NCBI RefSeq assembly: GCF_949628215.1
Contig: NC_134311.1
Span: 58,760,205-58,824,204 of the forward strand
Direction: 5' to 3'
Origin: Phalacrocorax aristotelis
Taxonomy: Eukaryota > Chordata > Aves > Suliformes > Phalacrocoracidae
Length of the DNA stretch: 64,000 nucleotides
The notes below the pieces were generated by a model. The model searched no databases and was not told the DNA's origin. It saw only the letters and a program-made list of their open reading frames with translations. Positions 12,189 through 22,542 of the stretch are shown one piece after another. Within the stretch, counting starts at the first letter, position 1; every line of letters starts with the position of its first letter. The translations under genes were made by a program, and so were the position numbers.

Positions 12189-12902
12189 TTGGATAAGGTT
12201 AGTAAAGGCTGGCCTGCCTGCTTGAGGGTGGCTACTGTAGCCTTAACTGAGGAATCTCAAAACATGACACTGGTTCAACTGATTACCATATTTGGACTTC
12301 ATGCTGTATCATCTCTCCTTGAAAACAAGGGACACCACTGGATTTCCCCAAACAGATCAGCAAAATATCAAGCCACATTACTAGAACAAGACAATGTCAC
12401 GCTTTCCCTAATCTCCACCTTAAATCCTGCCACCTTACTCCTGATTTCTGAGTCTGATGAATTAAAGAATGATTATCAAACCATCTTTGAACTAGAGTAT
12501 TCGAGCAGACCAGATTTATGGGATGTGCCACTGCCTAACGCAGAAGTGCAGCTCTTCACCACTGGTGGTAGCTACCTGTTGGAAAGAAAACACAGAGCTG
12601 GATACACGGTGGTAACAAATACCCAAACACTAGAAACCAGAGCACTGTCTGTTAATACATCCACTCAAAAAGCAGAGTTGATAGCACTCACTCGAGCCTT
12701 AGAACTGAGTCATGGGAAAAGAGTTACTATATATACTGATTCCCAATATGCATTTGGAGTGGTATATGCACACAGGACAATTTGGAAAGGAGGCTTATTA
12801 AACTCACAAGGGGCTCCAGGAAAAAATGGAACAGAAAATATGAAACTTCTGCAAACAGTTCTACCAAAGGAGGCTGCAATAATACATTGTAAAGCTCACT
12901 GA
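12189..12902 (+). pseudogene. pol: ERV pol remnant: connection and RNase H
   Basis: The 237-codon open stretch ends at a stop inside the domain. The N-terminal half is the RT connection region. From about residue 120 onward it is RNase H. The second acidic residue (AELIAL context) and third (TDSQYAFG) of the four-residue active site are visible. The first Asp of the expected TDGS motif is read as Gly (GGT at 12564-12566), and the fourth acidic position falls beyond the stop at 12900. The enzyme could not be active. The initiating Met is only the first Met after a stop. Confidence 0.85.
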
Positions 12903-12947
12903 AAGGGAAACAGCGACGTTGCAAAAGGTAATTGAAAAGCAGATCAG

Positions 12948-13727
12948 TTGGCTAAAAAGGCAGCCCTGATGGAGCCAAAATTTGAAGGAACCTTAATTCC
13001 AGGATCTTCTTTAGAACCATTGCTACCAAAATATGCTGAGAAAGAAAACCAGTTAGCAGAACAATTAGATTTCTCCAGAAATTATCAAGGTTGGTGGGGG
13101 GCGCCACTGAAACAATTACTGGTTCCTGAGAAAATGATGGAAATTTTACTTAAAAGGCTACACCAAGAAACACATACAGGAGCAGATGCACTGGTATCAA
13201 CTGCTAAGGGAAGCATTTTGGGGCCCAAGATGCAAACTATAGTGGATATTTTAGTGAAAAAATATACTATCTGTTGTGCTAATAACCCAAAAATCAGGAA
13301 GAAGATTATGGGAGGACTTGTAAGACAAGCAATAACTCCCAGGGAATTACCTAGATGTAACCAGTATAAATACCTACTGGTATTAGTTTATACCTTCTTT
13401 GGTTGGCCAGAGCTTTTCCCTTGTCGTACCAAGAAAGTTAGAGAAGTAATCAGGATTTTAGTGAAAGAAATTATAGCTAGATTTGGTATTCCAGAAGGTA
13501 TCTTCTCTTACAATGGGCCTCATTTTATGGCAGAAGTAGCACAGGGAATTTCCAAGATTTTACAGATTAAGTGGGAATTACATACCCCCTGGAGGCCTCA
13601 ATCTAGTTGGAAAGTAGAAAGGCTGAATAAGACCCTTAAGAGGCACATTTCTAAACTTTGTCAGGAAGCACACCTTAAATGGATAGAAGCCTTACCTTTA
13701 GCTCTTGTGAATTCAAATAACCCCTAG
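12948..13727 (+). pseudogene. pol: ERV pol remnant: integrase
   Basis: This stretch of 259 codons is in the same frame as the RNase H stretch. It contains the N-terminal zinc-binding region (His residues near LHQETHTG, then a CC pair) and the DDE core. Where the core aspartates are expected the reading is Tyr in two places: LVLVYTFFGW, and SYNGPHF with TAC at 13509-13511. The catalytic Glu is retained in KVERLN. The frame stops at 13727, and the C-terminal GPY region continues in another frame. It is non-functional as read. Confidence 0.88.
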
Positions 13728-14150
13728 GGTTAAGGAGAAGGTAAGCCATTTTGATATCGTATATGGGAAAGCATATCCCACAAATGTTTTAAACATCAAG
13801 GGAGACAAAATGCATATAAGAGGACAGGCTGCAATCAAAGAATATTTGATTTCTCTCTTGCAGACTTTGTCTTCACTACACAGATACCCAAATCAAAGGG
13901 TTTCTCTTCCCTTGGATGCCCTAGTCCACCCATTCCAGCCAGGGGACACTGTCTATATATGAACTTGGAAAGATGAACTGTTGAAAGAAAAGTGGAAAGG
14001 ACCCTATACTGTACTATTGAAGACTTGTACTGTGGTTAAGGTAGAAGGAATTGATTTCTGGATTCATTACACATGGGTAAAAAGGGCACAAAGGCCCGAT
14101 CAAGATAAATGTATCTCCATCCCAACTGGAGAAGTTAGACTTTGATTGAG
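13728..14150 (+). pseudogene. pol: ERV integrase C-terminal region (GPY domain), frameshifted
   Basis: The reading continues integrase-like sequence in a shifted frame. It has FQPGDTVYI just before a stop, then [10 protein letters not shown] with the Gly-Pro-Tyr signature near 13999-14007, and a terminal [10 protein letters not shown]-like segment typical of class I retroviral integrases. At least one shift and one stop separate it from the main integrase stretch. Confidence 0.75.
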
Positions 14151-14277
14151 CAGAAACACTAGATGAATGGTGCTTAGGAAACAGGACTTGCCTATGAAGA
14201 GATTAAGTGCCTATTTTCCCCATGAGGATAGTTATAGAACCCCCCTTGCATAGCATTGTTAATCTAACTATGCCAAG

Positions 14278-14430
14278 ATGATAGTCATATATTTAGTAAA
14301 TTTAATCTTACTATTTATCCAGTCATTCAGGAGAATCCACAATAGCAGCAGTTTGAGTGTATGTCCTTCACTACCAAAATCCACTGCAAACCCGTTAGAT
14401 TGGGGAATCTTAGTCTTAGATTTAAATTGA
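14278..14430 (+). pseudogene. env: ERV env N-terminal scrap
   Basis: A 50-codon open stretch begins ATG with a strongly hydrophobic leader of about 15 residues, as an envelope signal peptide would. It sits at the expected place just after the integrase end. It stops at 14428-14430 and no receptor-binding or SU features follow. The env assignment rests mainly on position and the leader and is tentative. Confidence 0.45.
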
Positions 14431-14647
14431 ACCTTTAAAAAAATGCTTGATCTCCCAATAACAGGAGGTAAAGTAATCGCATTTGGATGTTATTACATGG
14501 TGATGGTGCTTGTGGATATACAAAAATGTAAATAATAAGGATTGTTGTGTTCACATCCCAATCACTGAAAAGCTAGATGATCAATTGGACTAAAAAAAAC
14601 AAGTGGCAAAGCCGAGCCAGGACCTGAGGGCTTCAATAAAAATGGGA

Positions 14648-14761
14648 TGGCTAAACAAAATATTAAAGAAACTTGGATTCTCCCTTACTGGATGGTTGCA
14701 AAGCTTGTTAAAACATTGTAATTATGATTTGATTGCTTCTATATTAGTTGGATGTATTTAG
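14648..14761 (+). pseudogene. env: ERV env C-terminal (TM) scrap
   Basis: A 38-codon stretch with a Leu/Ile-rich segment ends at a TAG shortly before the polypurine tract and 3' LTR, where the membrane-spanning end of a retroviral envelope protein would be. Most of env between this and the N-terminal scrap is missing. The call depends on position and composition. Confidence 0.4.
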
Positions 14762-14866
14762 AGTGTGATAGTAAGACAAGTTATGGAAATTATATACTGC
14801 TTATGAAAAGGAGTAAGACTTATGAACTCATGAAAAAGGCCTGACTGTCTGAAAGGGAGGAAAAAT

Positions 14867-15065
14867 TGTATTGTGTAGAAAACGAAATTTTCCACTAAGA
14901 AATAACAATGAACCATGTGAGCCTTGCAGAACTGAATCTGGCGGTCAGAGGAGGGAGCTGGGAGATGCGGAAGCATTTCTTTTACGACTGCATCCTAGAA
15001 GAAGAACTGAGAGACTGATAAAAGGGAAGATCTTACCACAGAGGATGCCAAAACTGAGTGATAAA
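14867..15065 (+). repeat. ERV 3' LTR, left (U3) part
   Basis: The LTR begins TGTATTGTGTAG directly after the purine-rich GAAAGGGAGGAAAAAT tract (about 14851-14866), a standard polypurine tract / U3 junction. It is cut at about 15065 by a CR1 insertion. The LTR resumes at 16055. Confidence 0.7.
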
Positions 15066-16054
15066 GTGTGAAGTCAGTCTGGTGGTGTCCCTCAGGGGTC
15101 TATACTGGGACTGGTCCTATTTAATATCTTCATCAACAACATAGTGGGATCGAGTGTACCCTCAGCAGGTTTGCAGATGACACCAAGCTCAGTGGTACAG
15201 CTGACATGCCTGAAGGATGGGATGTCATTCAGAGAGACCTAAACAAGCTGGAGAGGTGGGCCTGTGAGAACCTCAGGAGGTTCAACAAGGCCAAGTGCAG
15301 GGTCCTGCACTTGGGTCAGGGTAATCCCTGATATCAATACAGGCTGGGGGATGAAGGGATTGAGAGCAGACCTGCTGAGAAGGATTTGGGGTACCTCTGG
15401 ACAAAAAGCTAGACGTGAGCCAGCAATGTGCGCTTGCAGACCAGAAAACCAACTGTATGCTGGGCTGCATCAAAAGCAGCATGGCCAGCAGGTCAAGGGA
15501 GGCGATTCTGCCCCTCTGCTCCGCGCTGGTGAGACCCCACCTGCAGGGCTGCATCCAGCTCTGGAGCCCTCAGCACAAGAAGGACATGGACATGTTGGAG
15601 CAGGTCCAGAGGAGGCCACAAAAATGATCCGAGGGCTGGAGCCCCTCTCCTGTGAGGACAGGCTGAGAGTTGGGGTTGTTCAGCCTAGAGAAGAGAAGGC
15701 TGCAGGGAGACCTTACTAAGGCCTTCCAGTACTTAAAGGCCGACTACAGGAAAGATGGGGGCAACCTCTTTAAGCAAGGCCTGTTATGACAGGACAAGGG
15801 GTGATGGTTCTAAACTAAAGGAGGGTAGATTTAGACTGGACGGAAGGAGGACGCTTTTTACAATGAGGGTGGTGAAACACTGGCACAGGTTGCCCAGAGA
15901 GGTGGTAGATGCCCCATCTCTGGAAACGTTCAAGGTCAGGTTGGATGGGGCTCTGAGCAACCTGATCTAGCTGAAGATGTCCCTGCTCACTGCAAGGGGG
16001 TTGGACTAGATGATCTTTAAAGGTCCCTTCCAACCCAAACTATTCTATGATTCT
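15066..16054 (+). mobile_element. CR1 LINE inserted in the ERV LTR (plus strand)
   Basis: This is a 5'-truncated CR1 that starts in the RT domain (GPVLFN-like reading near 15110, FADDTKL-like near 15170) and ends with the CR1 3' signature ATTCTATGATTCTGTGATA at about 16042-16060. The ORF is broken. The octamer GTGATAAA occurs at 15058-15065 and again at 16055-16062, flanking the element as a candidate target-site duplication. It is closely similar to the minus-strand copy at 3103-3797. Confidence 0.9.
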
Positions 16055-16459
16055 GTGATAAAACTGCAGTAACTAGGGGAAGGGTAAAGGCAGCAGGGGG
16101 AGATCACAACCACTAACTCAGTTCAGGACTGAGAAGACTTGTCCCCCCGCCCCTCTAAGGAGCATACATGCTAATATACAAGGCTAGTGAGGCTAATTAA
16201 AATACAGCTAACCAATAGCAGATAAGATGATAATTACTAACCAATTAATACAAATTCAAGCAGGATTTTACTAAATATGTAACAAGAACAATACTTTGTA
16301 GTTTCTTTGTGTAGTGCGCTAGCTTTGTGGAGTTACCACCTAGCACCCATCTTTCCACAAATATTCAATGAATAAAATACCTCTGCTCTGTGTGTAGTTT
16401 GGCATTTTGCACACCAGGCGAACAATCCCACTTTTGGGGAAAACAGTTCTACAGTAACA
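16055..16459 (+). repeat. ERV 3' LTR, right part (U3-R-U5)
   Basis: This continues the LTR after the CR1 insertion. Visible promoter-type features are CCAAT motifs (for example in AACCAATAGCAG near 16210), an AT-rich TATA-like region near 16270, a polyadenylation signal AATAAA at 16371-16376 followed by a GT-rich stretch, and a U5-like segment ending near TAACA at 16459. The right boundary is approximate, because with the 5' end lost there is no partner LTR or duplication to fix it. Confidence 0.65.
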
Positions 16460-19400
16460 ATTCTTCTGGACTGTGTGTACAGCCTAGAGCCCCTGACACT
16501 TTTCAGAATACATAGGTATAGCAAACTTCATATTGAGAGGAAATTGATCTAGCAACATGAACATCTTCTAACAGGTAGTATGACACTGTTACAAGGAAAC
16601 ACAGATCACGTCTGCCCTCACAAACTCAACCCTGCAAACTGTTGCAGTTGGTACAAACTTACTGACGCCATTTCCTAGCTAATTATCTAAATTGTTCTGC
16701 AGATAGTTTTTCAACTTTTGATGGTGGCATTAAAATTAACTGTTGAATTTGTCTGGATTTTGCTGCAGATAAAAGAATTGTGATTTTGAAAGAGTACCAT
16801 AAAAGTTTGTGGATATAGTTTTGCCAGAAATATAGATGAGCTTTTTGTTTGTGTTTTTGAGAGAGAACAGGTGATGCTAATGAAGATGGCTGTGGCTAGC
16901 TACAGGCATCTGACCTTCAAAAAAAATCCATCTATCTTGAAACCTGGAATATTCTTCAGTATTTTGGTATATCAGCACTACATTTTCTGTATCTTATACT
17001 GTATTTGAAGCTTTTTTTTTTTAAAAAAAGAAGTCCAATAAACAGCATATAAAACAGCCTGGGAAGGTATTGCCACCTTGTGCCTGTTTACTTTAAGTCT
17101 GCAATTCGTCTCTCATGGACTATTTATTCACAAAAGATAGCCAACCCATGTACTTTCGTAGAGAAATTTTATTTCCAGTGTTTTGGTTTGGTTTATTGAA
17201 TTTAATCTACTGTTTTTCTTCTTGTTGGATATTTTTTTTTATTGGCTTATTTATTTATTTTGCTTCAAACTCTTTTAGCATAACAACTATTTGATCATGA
17301 TACTTTTACTTATTCCCAAAGGTGAAATCCTAGTGATTAAGCCAGTGCATATTCTCAGGCAATGCTAACGCTATGGTTTTGTTCAGATTGTTTCCAGTTT
17401 AAACAATGAGCATTCCAAGGTACCTCAGCAGTGCCGAACTATTCATAATTATAATCAGCCATGGTTTCAAGAAGTTCTTTGTTCTGCAGACATTTTAAAT
17501 TCTGTACTTTAGAAAATTTATTGTGTCAAATGAAACATAATCTTGCCTTCTCTATTTGGCAACAAACGCTGCTTGCAGGTGCTTCCAAATGAGCTTTTGG
17601 ATTATAGTTAGCCAAGAAAAATGTAATTTTGGTGGTATTCCTATTCTAATTGTAATTTAGGTTGCGTTTAAATGAGTTGCTGAAGACTGTTTCAGGCAGA
17701 AAGACTTAAAATACAAATTAAATTAGATTAATATTGCCGTTTACTTGATAAATAACTGTCCTTTACTACATATAATAAATAATATCCCTGACAATCATTT
17801 GCTCAAGTTTCCTTAAGACTACAAAGTACTTATATTTTGTTTAATAGAACACTGCAGAATTTTCATTGGTGTCAAGGCAAGCCATTATTCTTGGTGTCAT
17901 GTTCTAGAGACATCTTTGCCAGAACACAAATTATCCACAGAAACAAATTACTGTGCTTAAAATTAGTATCTCTTGTGATAGTTCATCTTTGGTACTTCTC
18001 TTGCTTTCATTTAACATAATTGTTCAATTTTATGTCTATTTGCACTGACTGTAAAGCTCTTATGGTTGAATTCTTAATTTATATTAATAAATGTTGCCAA
18101 AAAGCAAGTATTAGCTTACAATGCTACTGTGTATGCATAATCTGATGCAGTTGCATCTAGGTTTTTATTTAGATGTGCAGCATGCTTTTTTTTCAGTAAC
18201 ATTCCTTTTTGGACTTCTGTCTATTTCACTATTAGAGGGTTTTGTTTTGTGGCAGTCATTGCATTGGAAACTGTATTTTTATTAGATCCAGGAACGAGCT
18301 GGTTATAGTCCTCCAACACTGGAAAACTGGGTAATTAATTTGTTGTATTTAAGAGAAGAATCCAAAGGCTGAGGTCAATGTGAATGAAGTTGCTTGATAG
18401 AAAGGGAGCAGATCTGTGTTTCATCATAGAAAGGTGAAGGTGTTCAACTGAGCTGAATTTAAAGTTAGTCAGTCTGTTCAGAATAGTCTTCCTACCTGTT
18501 TTGCAAATTAAAAATTCAACTAGACTTTATCAGTTAGTTCCCAGATGGCTCTGACTTTGTAGGGCAATCCTGACCACAAACAGAAGCTTAGTTTTGAAGC
18601 TCTTCGCATATGAGGGCTAAGGCTGCTCAGTCAATACATTCTTTGACTGACTGTGCACAAGTTGGATGAAAACAGTGTAACCTGATAAAATCCCCTTGTA
18701 TATGACAGGATTCTGGCAACATTGCACGTAGTCTTCTATTTGGGAAGATGAAATACTGAAGAACTGGCAAAGGTATAAAAATAATACCATAACCTCACAT
18801 GTGAGGGTCTCAGCAGAATTCTGCTAAGAACAACACACAGATTCAAATGTGACGTTCCTCCTGCAGCTAGGACTGACATGGGCAGTAACAACAAAGCTGA
18901 ATTTAAAAAACATTTGCAAGTCTCTGGACTGCTAACTTTGAGATTATTAACTCAGAAAGCAAGCTCTCACATATGGGATACGGTTCAGGAACACTGAAGC
19001 TGAGAATAACAACTGTGTCTTGACTGAGTTAGTCAAACAGTGACTGTTCTACATCAAGAAAAGTGAGCATTCAAATTTTATAATGTAATACAGATACTAA
19101 TTTTATGAAATATTACATCTTTACATCAACTGTGAATTACTGCAAGAGAAGCAGCACTTTTTAGAGAGCCAAGAGCGATATAAACCAAACAAAATTGGGA
19201 GAGGACAGACAGAACCCCAGTAGGATGTATGATAGGAATAGAACTTACAATGAGAAGTCTCCTATACCATTCCAGAAACATCCTAAAACAAATCAGCTGA
19301 CTCTATATAGAACTATCAAGAGTTAGATGTAAACTTTCACCTTAAATCAGGAGAGAGTTATTTTACTCAGCCAAATCAATTCCTGCTGCAATTCTTTTCC

Positions 19401-22050
19401 ACTAGAGATAGGACCGTCCATGGGGCTACACCAAGTATGAAACTGTCCCATGGGATTACTGCAGCATCAATGCTTACAAAGAAGCATTGTCATGGTTGTG
19501 AACAAAGTTATCTTTGCAACATTTTAGTAAGGTTGTTTTCAAGCTGCTATTATTAAAAAATGCAATCTGAAGGTAGTCAACATGCATATAATTCTGCAAG
19601 GGGATGCAAACCCAGTGCCGATTTTAAAAAGCAGGAGTACCTAGAAAAAATTAGAAACTGAAATAATCAAGCTGAAATTGATGTGTTTCACTTTTGAACT
19701 TCTGGTTTGTGGTAGTGGTTCAGAACTCAATTTAAGAAGTAAATAATATTGAAGTAATATTAGTATGTGTTTTCCCAATAAACGTGCATATGTATGGCAG
19801 GGATCAGGCTTATGTGAAAAAACATCATCAGATATGGGTGTTTAGGAAATCATTAGAAAACTACAAAATTGTCCATAAGCAACAAATCAGACTGAATCAG
19901 ACCAAATGGAATATTTTTAGTGTATTTGAGTGTTATATTTTCCCATGAAAATCTTTTATTTCAAAGATTTATGCCTGCTTTTTGCATGGTTAAGGAAATC
20001 CTTTGCATAACTTTACTGACAGTAGTAATAGTGTTCAAAATTTCATTGTTCATTAACAGAATGTTTCAACTAAACCTAAGCAGTAAGTAATCACCGCAAT
20101 GGTTTATTAAGACTGTATATGGCTGCTAGATGTGAAAATAGATTTTTTTTAAAATCACTATTCCTTTCAAAACATTTGATAATTAAAGGATAAGGCAAGT
20201 TGTGGTCAGTTTGTTTTTATATACTACTTAATATATGAAGCACTTATGCATCCTTTAGTAACCTAAAAAAAAAAGTTGTTACATTATATGTTATGATGTT
20301 AAAATCTCAGTCCATGTATTGCACATAGAGTAATTCTACAGTAAGAATTACCATTTTATTTCGGAAAAAAGTGACATATCTTTTTCTGCTTTTATCATGT
20401 TCACACCATTAGTTCATGCCATTAAAAAAGATCATACAAAAGATTTTCCTGAGTGGTTTTGTGTCTATTTCTTTTCCCATCTTCCTCCATACACGTTTTC
20501 ATTTTTCTTTCTTCATATTTGGTTCTTGACTTTTTTCCTTCATTTTTTCATTTACTTTCTTTTCCCATTTCCTATTCCAAAATCAGTACCTTCTAGGTCA
20601 AGCAGTAGTCACAACGGGGTGCTTCCTTAGCCCTCAAAACAGACCTACCTTTGGCTCTGAGCCCCTATCCAGTCACTTACTTTGTGGCACAGCTTTCTCT
20701 GAAGACTGTCCCTTCAAAGCTAATACATACAAAAAATATTCTCATTTGGTTTCTGAGGCAATTCTGAGGGATGCATCTCTTTTTTCTTAGAGTGTGTCCA
20801 GAGGAATCTAAGGGGCAAAAAACCAGTCCCATTTCCATCAAGAAGGTTACCAGATGCAGAGTTCTAGCTGCCTTGTGAGCAGAGTGCTGTCTGCCATTGT
20901 TTTTTGTTCAAATTAATGAAAAATACTCAGTTCAGGACATGGTTTTCTTTTTCAGACTTTTCAAAAAACTTTCCCTATAAACATGGGATTATTAGTACCT
21001 GTATTATTTCTCAGTAATATAAGTGTGTGTAACCCATTTTGTTGTAAGACTGCAAAAGAAAATTTGCAGAACTGCACTGACTCATCTTAGAAGGAAAAGC
21101 CCTGGTATGAAAGATAAAACGAAAAAAGCCTAGATCCTTCCCAACACATTAGAAGGTATATGAGAAGCAAATCATCCTCCAGCAGCTCATTCTGTCATGT
21201 CTTAACCAGTGGAAAAAGTGTCAGCCTTGCAACAGACCATCAGCTCTTGGGAATCATCTTGGGTCTTCAGGTGCCTTCTCATTCTGGGCAGCCAACCTTC
21301 ATCTAATCAGGATGCTGCTGCAAAAAACCAAGGAGATAATTACTTTCGGAGAAAGGTAAATGCATCCCCCTCCCATTTCCAGCTTCCAGGTAACCCGGAG
21401 GACCTGGTAAGTCTCCTTACAGAGGAAAAAGAAGTTGCATTCCATGCAACTACAAAGTTTGCAAAAATTTTGATCCAGACACTGTACCAATATCTACTGG
21501 TGAGGTAATTCTTAAGGATGTTCTTCTGTCACTTGATGCTGACTCCAGAGAAGCAAGTCATCAGCACAAATATCAAACTCTGAGATACTTTGGTTAGCTC
21601 TGTGAATGATTCAGCTGTCCCTCTCCCATCTTCAGTGGAACACTTGTCAGAAATTAGCTTATCAAACTGATAGACCACAAGATTTTTAGTATTACACAGA
21701 AAATCTGCCTTGGGTTCCTATATCAACATCGAAAAAAGATGAGGGACAACTGGCCCTGGTAATCACATATCTGCAGAAGGATGGGAAACTGGACCCTGTG
21801 GGAGAAGTGTGAAAACTTGCATGCCAGGTTCTGTTGGAAAATGCTGAAATACTACAGAAATTATTCCTGCAGAAGAAAGCTGTGGACCTCTCTTCTAGGT
21901 GGCTTCAGACTCTGTTATGCTATCTTTCCTACTAACCTACTGCTTGATGCTAAGCCACTGATAGTGAAAGTATTTTAAAAACAGATTCTGCAAACAGGCC
22001 ACAGGGATCCAGGCCACAGCTTTTATCGGTCCTCCCAGTCCTTTGTTCCC
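16460..22050. other. Intergenic AT-rich DNA, nothing recognised
   Basis: There are no recognisable exons, RNA genes or known repeats. The open frames are short. The one at 20397-20630 is a pyrimidine-rich tract and the one at 21209-21508 has no known features. Short homopolymer runs occur (for example 17011-17028). Confidence 0.5.
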
Positions 22051-22542
22051 AGTACTGTGTACAGTTCTGGTCCCCGCTATACAAAAACGATGTGGACAGG
22101 CTGGAAGGGGTCCAGAGAGGGGCCACCAAGATAACCAAAGGACTGGGAAGCTGCCACACGAGGATAGGCTGGGAGAGCTGGGTTTGTTCAGCCTTCAGAA
22201 AAGGAGGCTCAGAGGGGATCTCATCACCGTGTACCAGTACTTAAGGGGTAGCTACAAAGAAGAGGGAGGCTCCCTTTTTACACAGAGTCCCATGGAGAGG
22301 ACAAGGGGGAATGGACACAAGTTGCTCTTGGGGAGATTCTGGTTAGACACCAGAGGGAAATTTTTCACAGTGAGGACAGTCACCATTGGAATAATCTCCC
22401 CAGGGAAGTGGTTGACTCGGCCATGTTGGACACCTTCAAGAGTTGTCTGGACAGGGTGCTGGGCCATCTTGTCTAGGCTGTGCTCTTCCTAGAAAGGTTG
22501 GACTAGATGATCCCTGAGGTCCCTTCCAACCTGTGGTTCTGT
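22051..22542 (+). mobile_element. CR1 LINE, 3' fragment (plus strand)
   Basis: This starts in the C-terminal part of CR1 ORF2 (YCVQFWSP-type region read with changes) and ends in the CR1 3' block GGACTAGATGATCCCTGAGG and GTTCTGTAAG. It is clearly the closest relative in this window of the copy at 56178-56811. Both share the unusual reading CACCATTGGAATAATCTCC, and they differ by a 6-bp indel (near 22258-22266) and scattered substitutions. Confidence 0.92.

Larger units (their letters stand above)
11862..16459 (+). mobile_element. Class I (gammaretrovirus-like) ERV, 5'-truncated, with CR1 nested in its 3' LTR
   Basis: A single + frame from about 11868 to 13727 carries the RT connection region, RNase H and integrase in retroviral order, with many in-frame stops. 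It is followed, after a frame change, by the integrase C-terminal GPY region (about 13990-14010), env scraps, a polypurine tract (about 14851-14865) and a 3' LTR. The gag, protease and RT core and the 5' LTR are absent. The class I assignment rests on the RNase H and integrase wording and the GPY-type C-terminus. The locus cannot make functional proteins. Confidence 0.85.

Noticed and set aside
20397-20630. 77-codon Phe-rich hydrophobic frame that could look like a membrane peptide
   Set aside because: It is produced by a pyrimidine-rich tract (many TTT and TTC codons), with no gene context.
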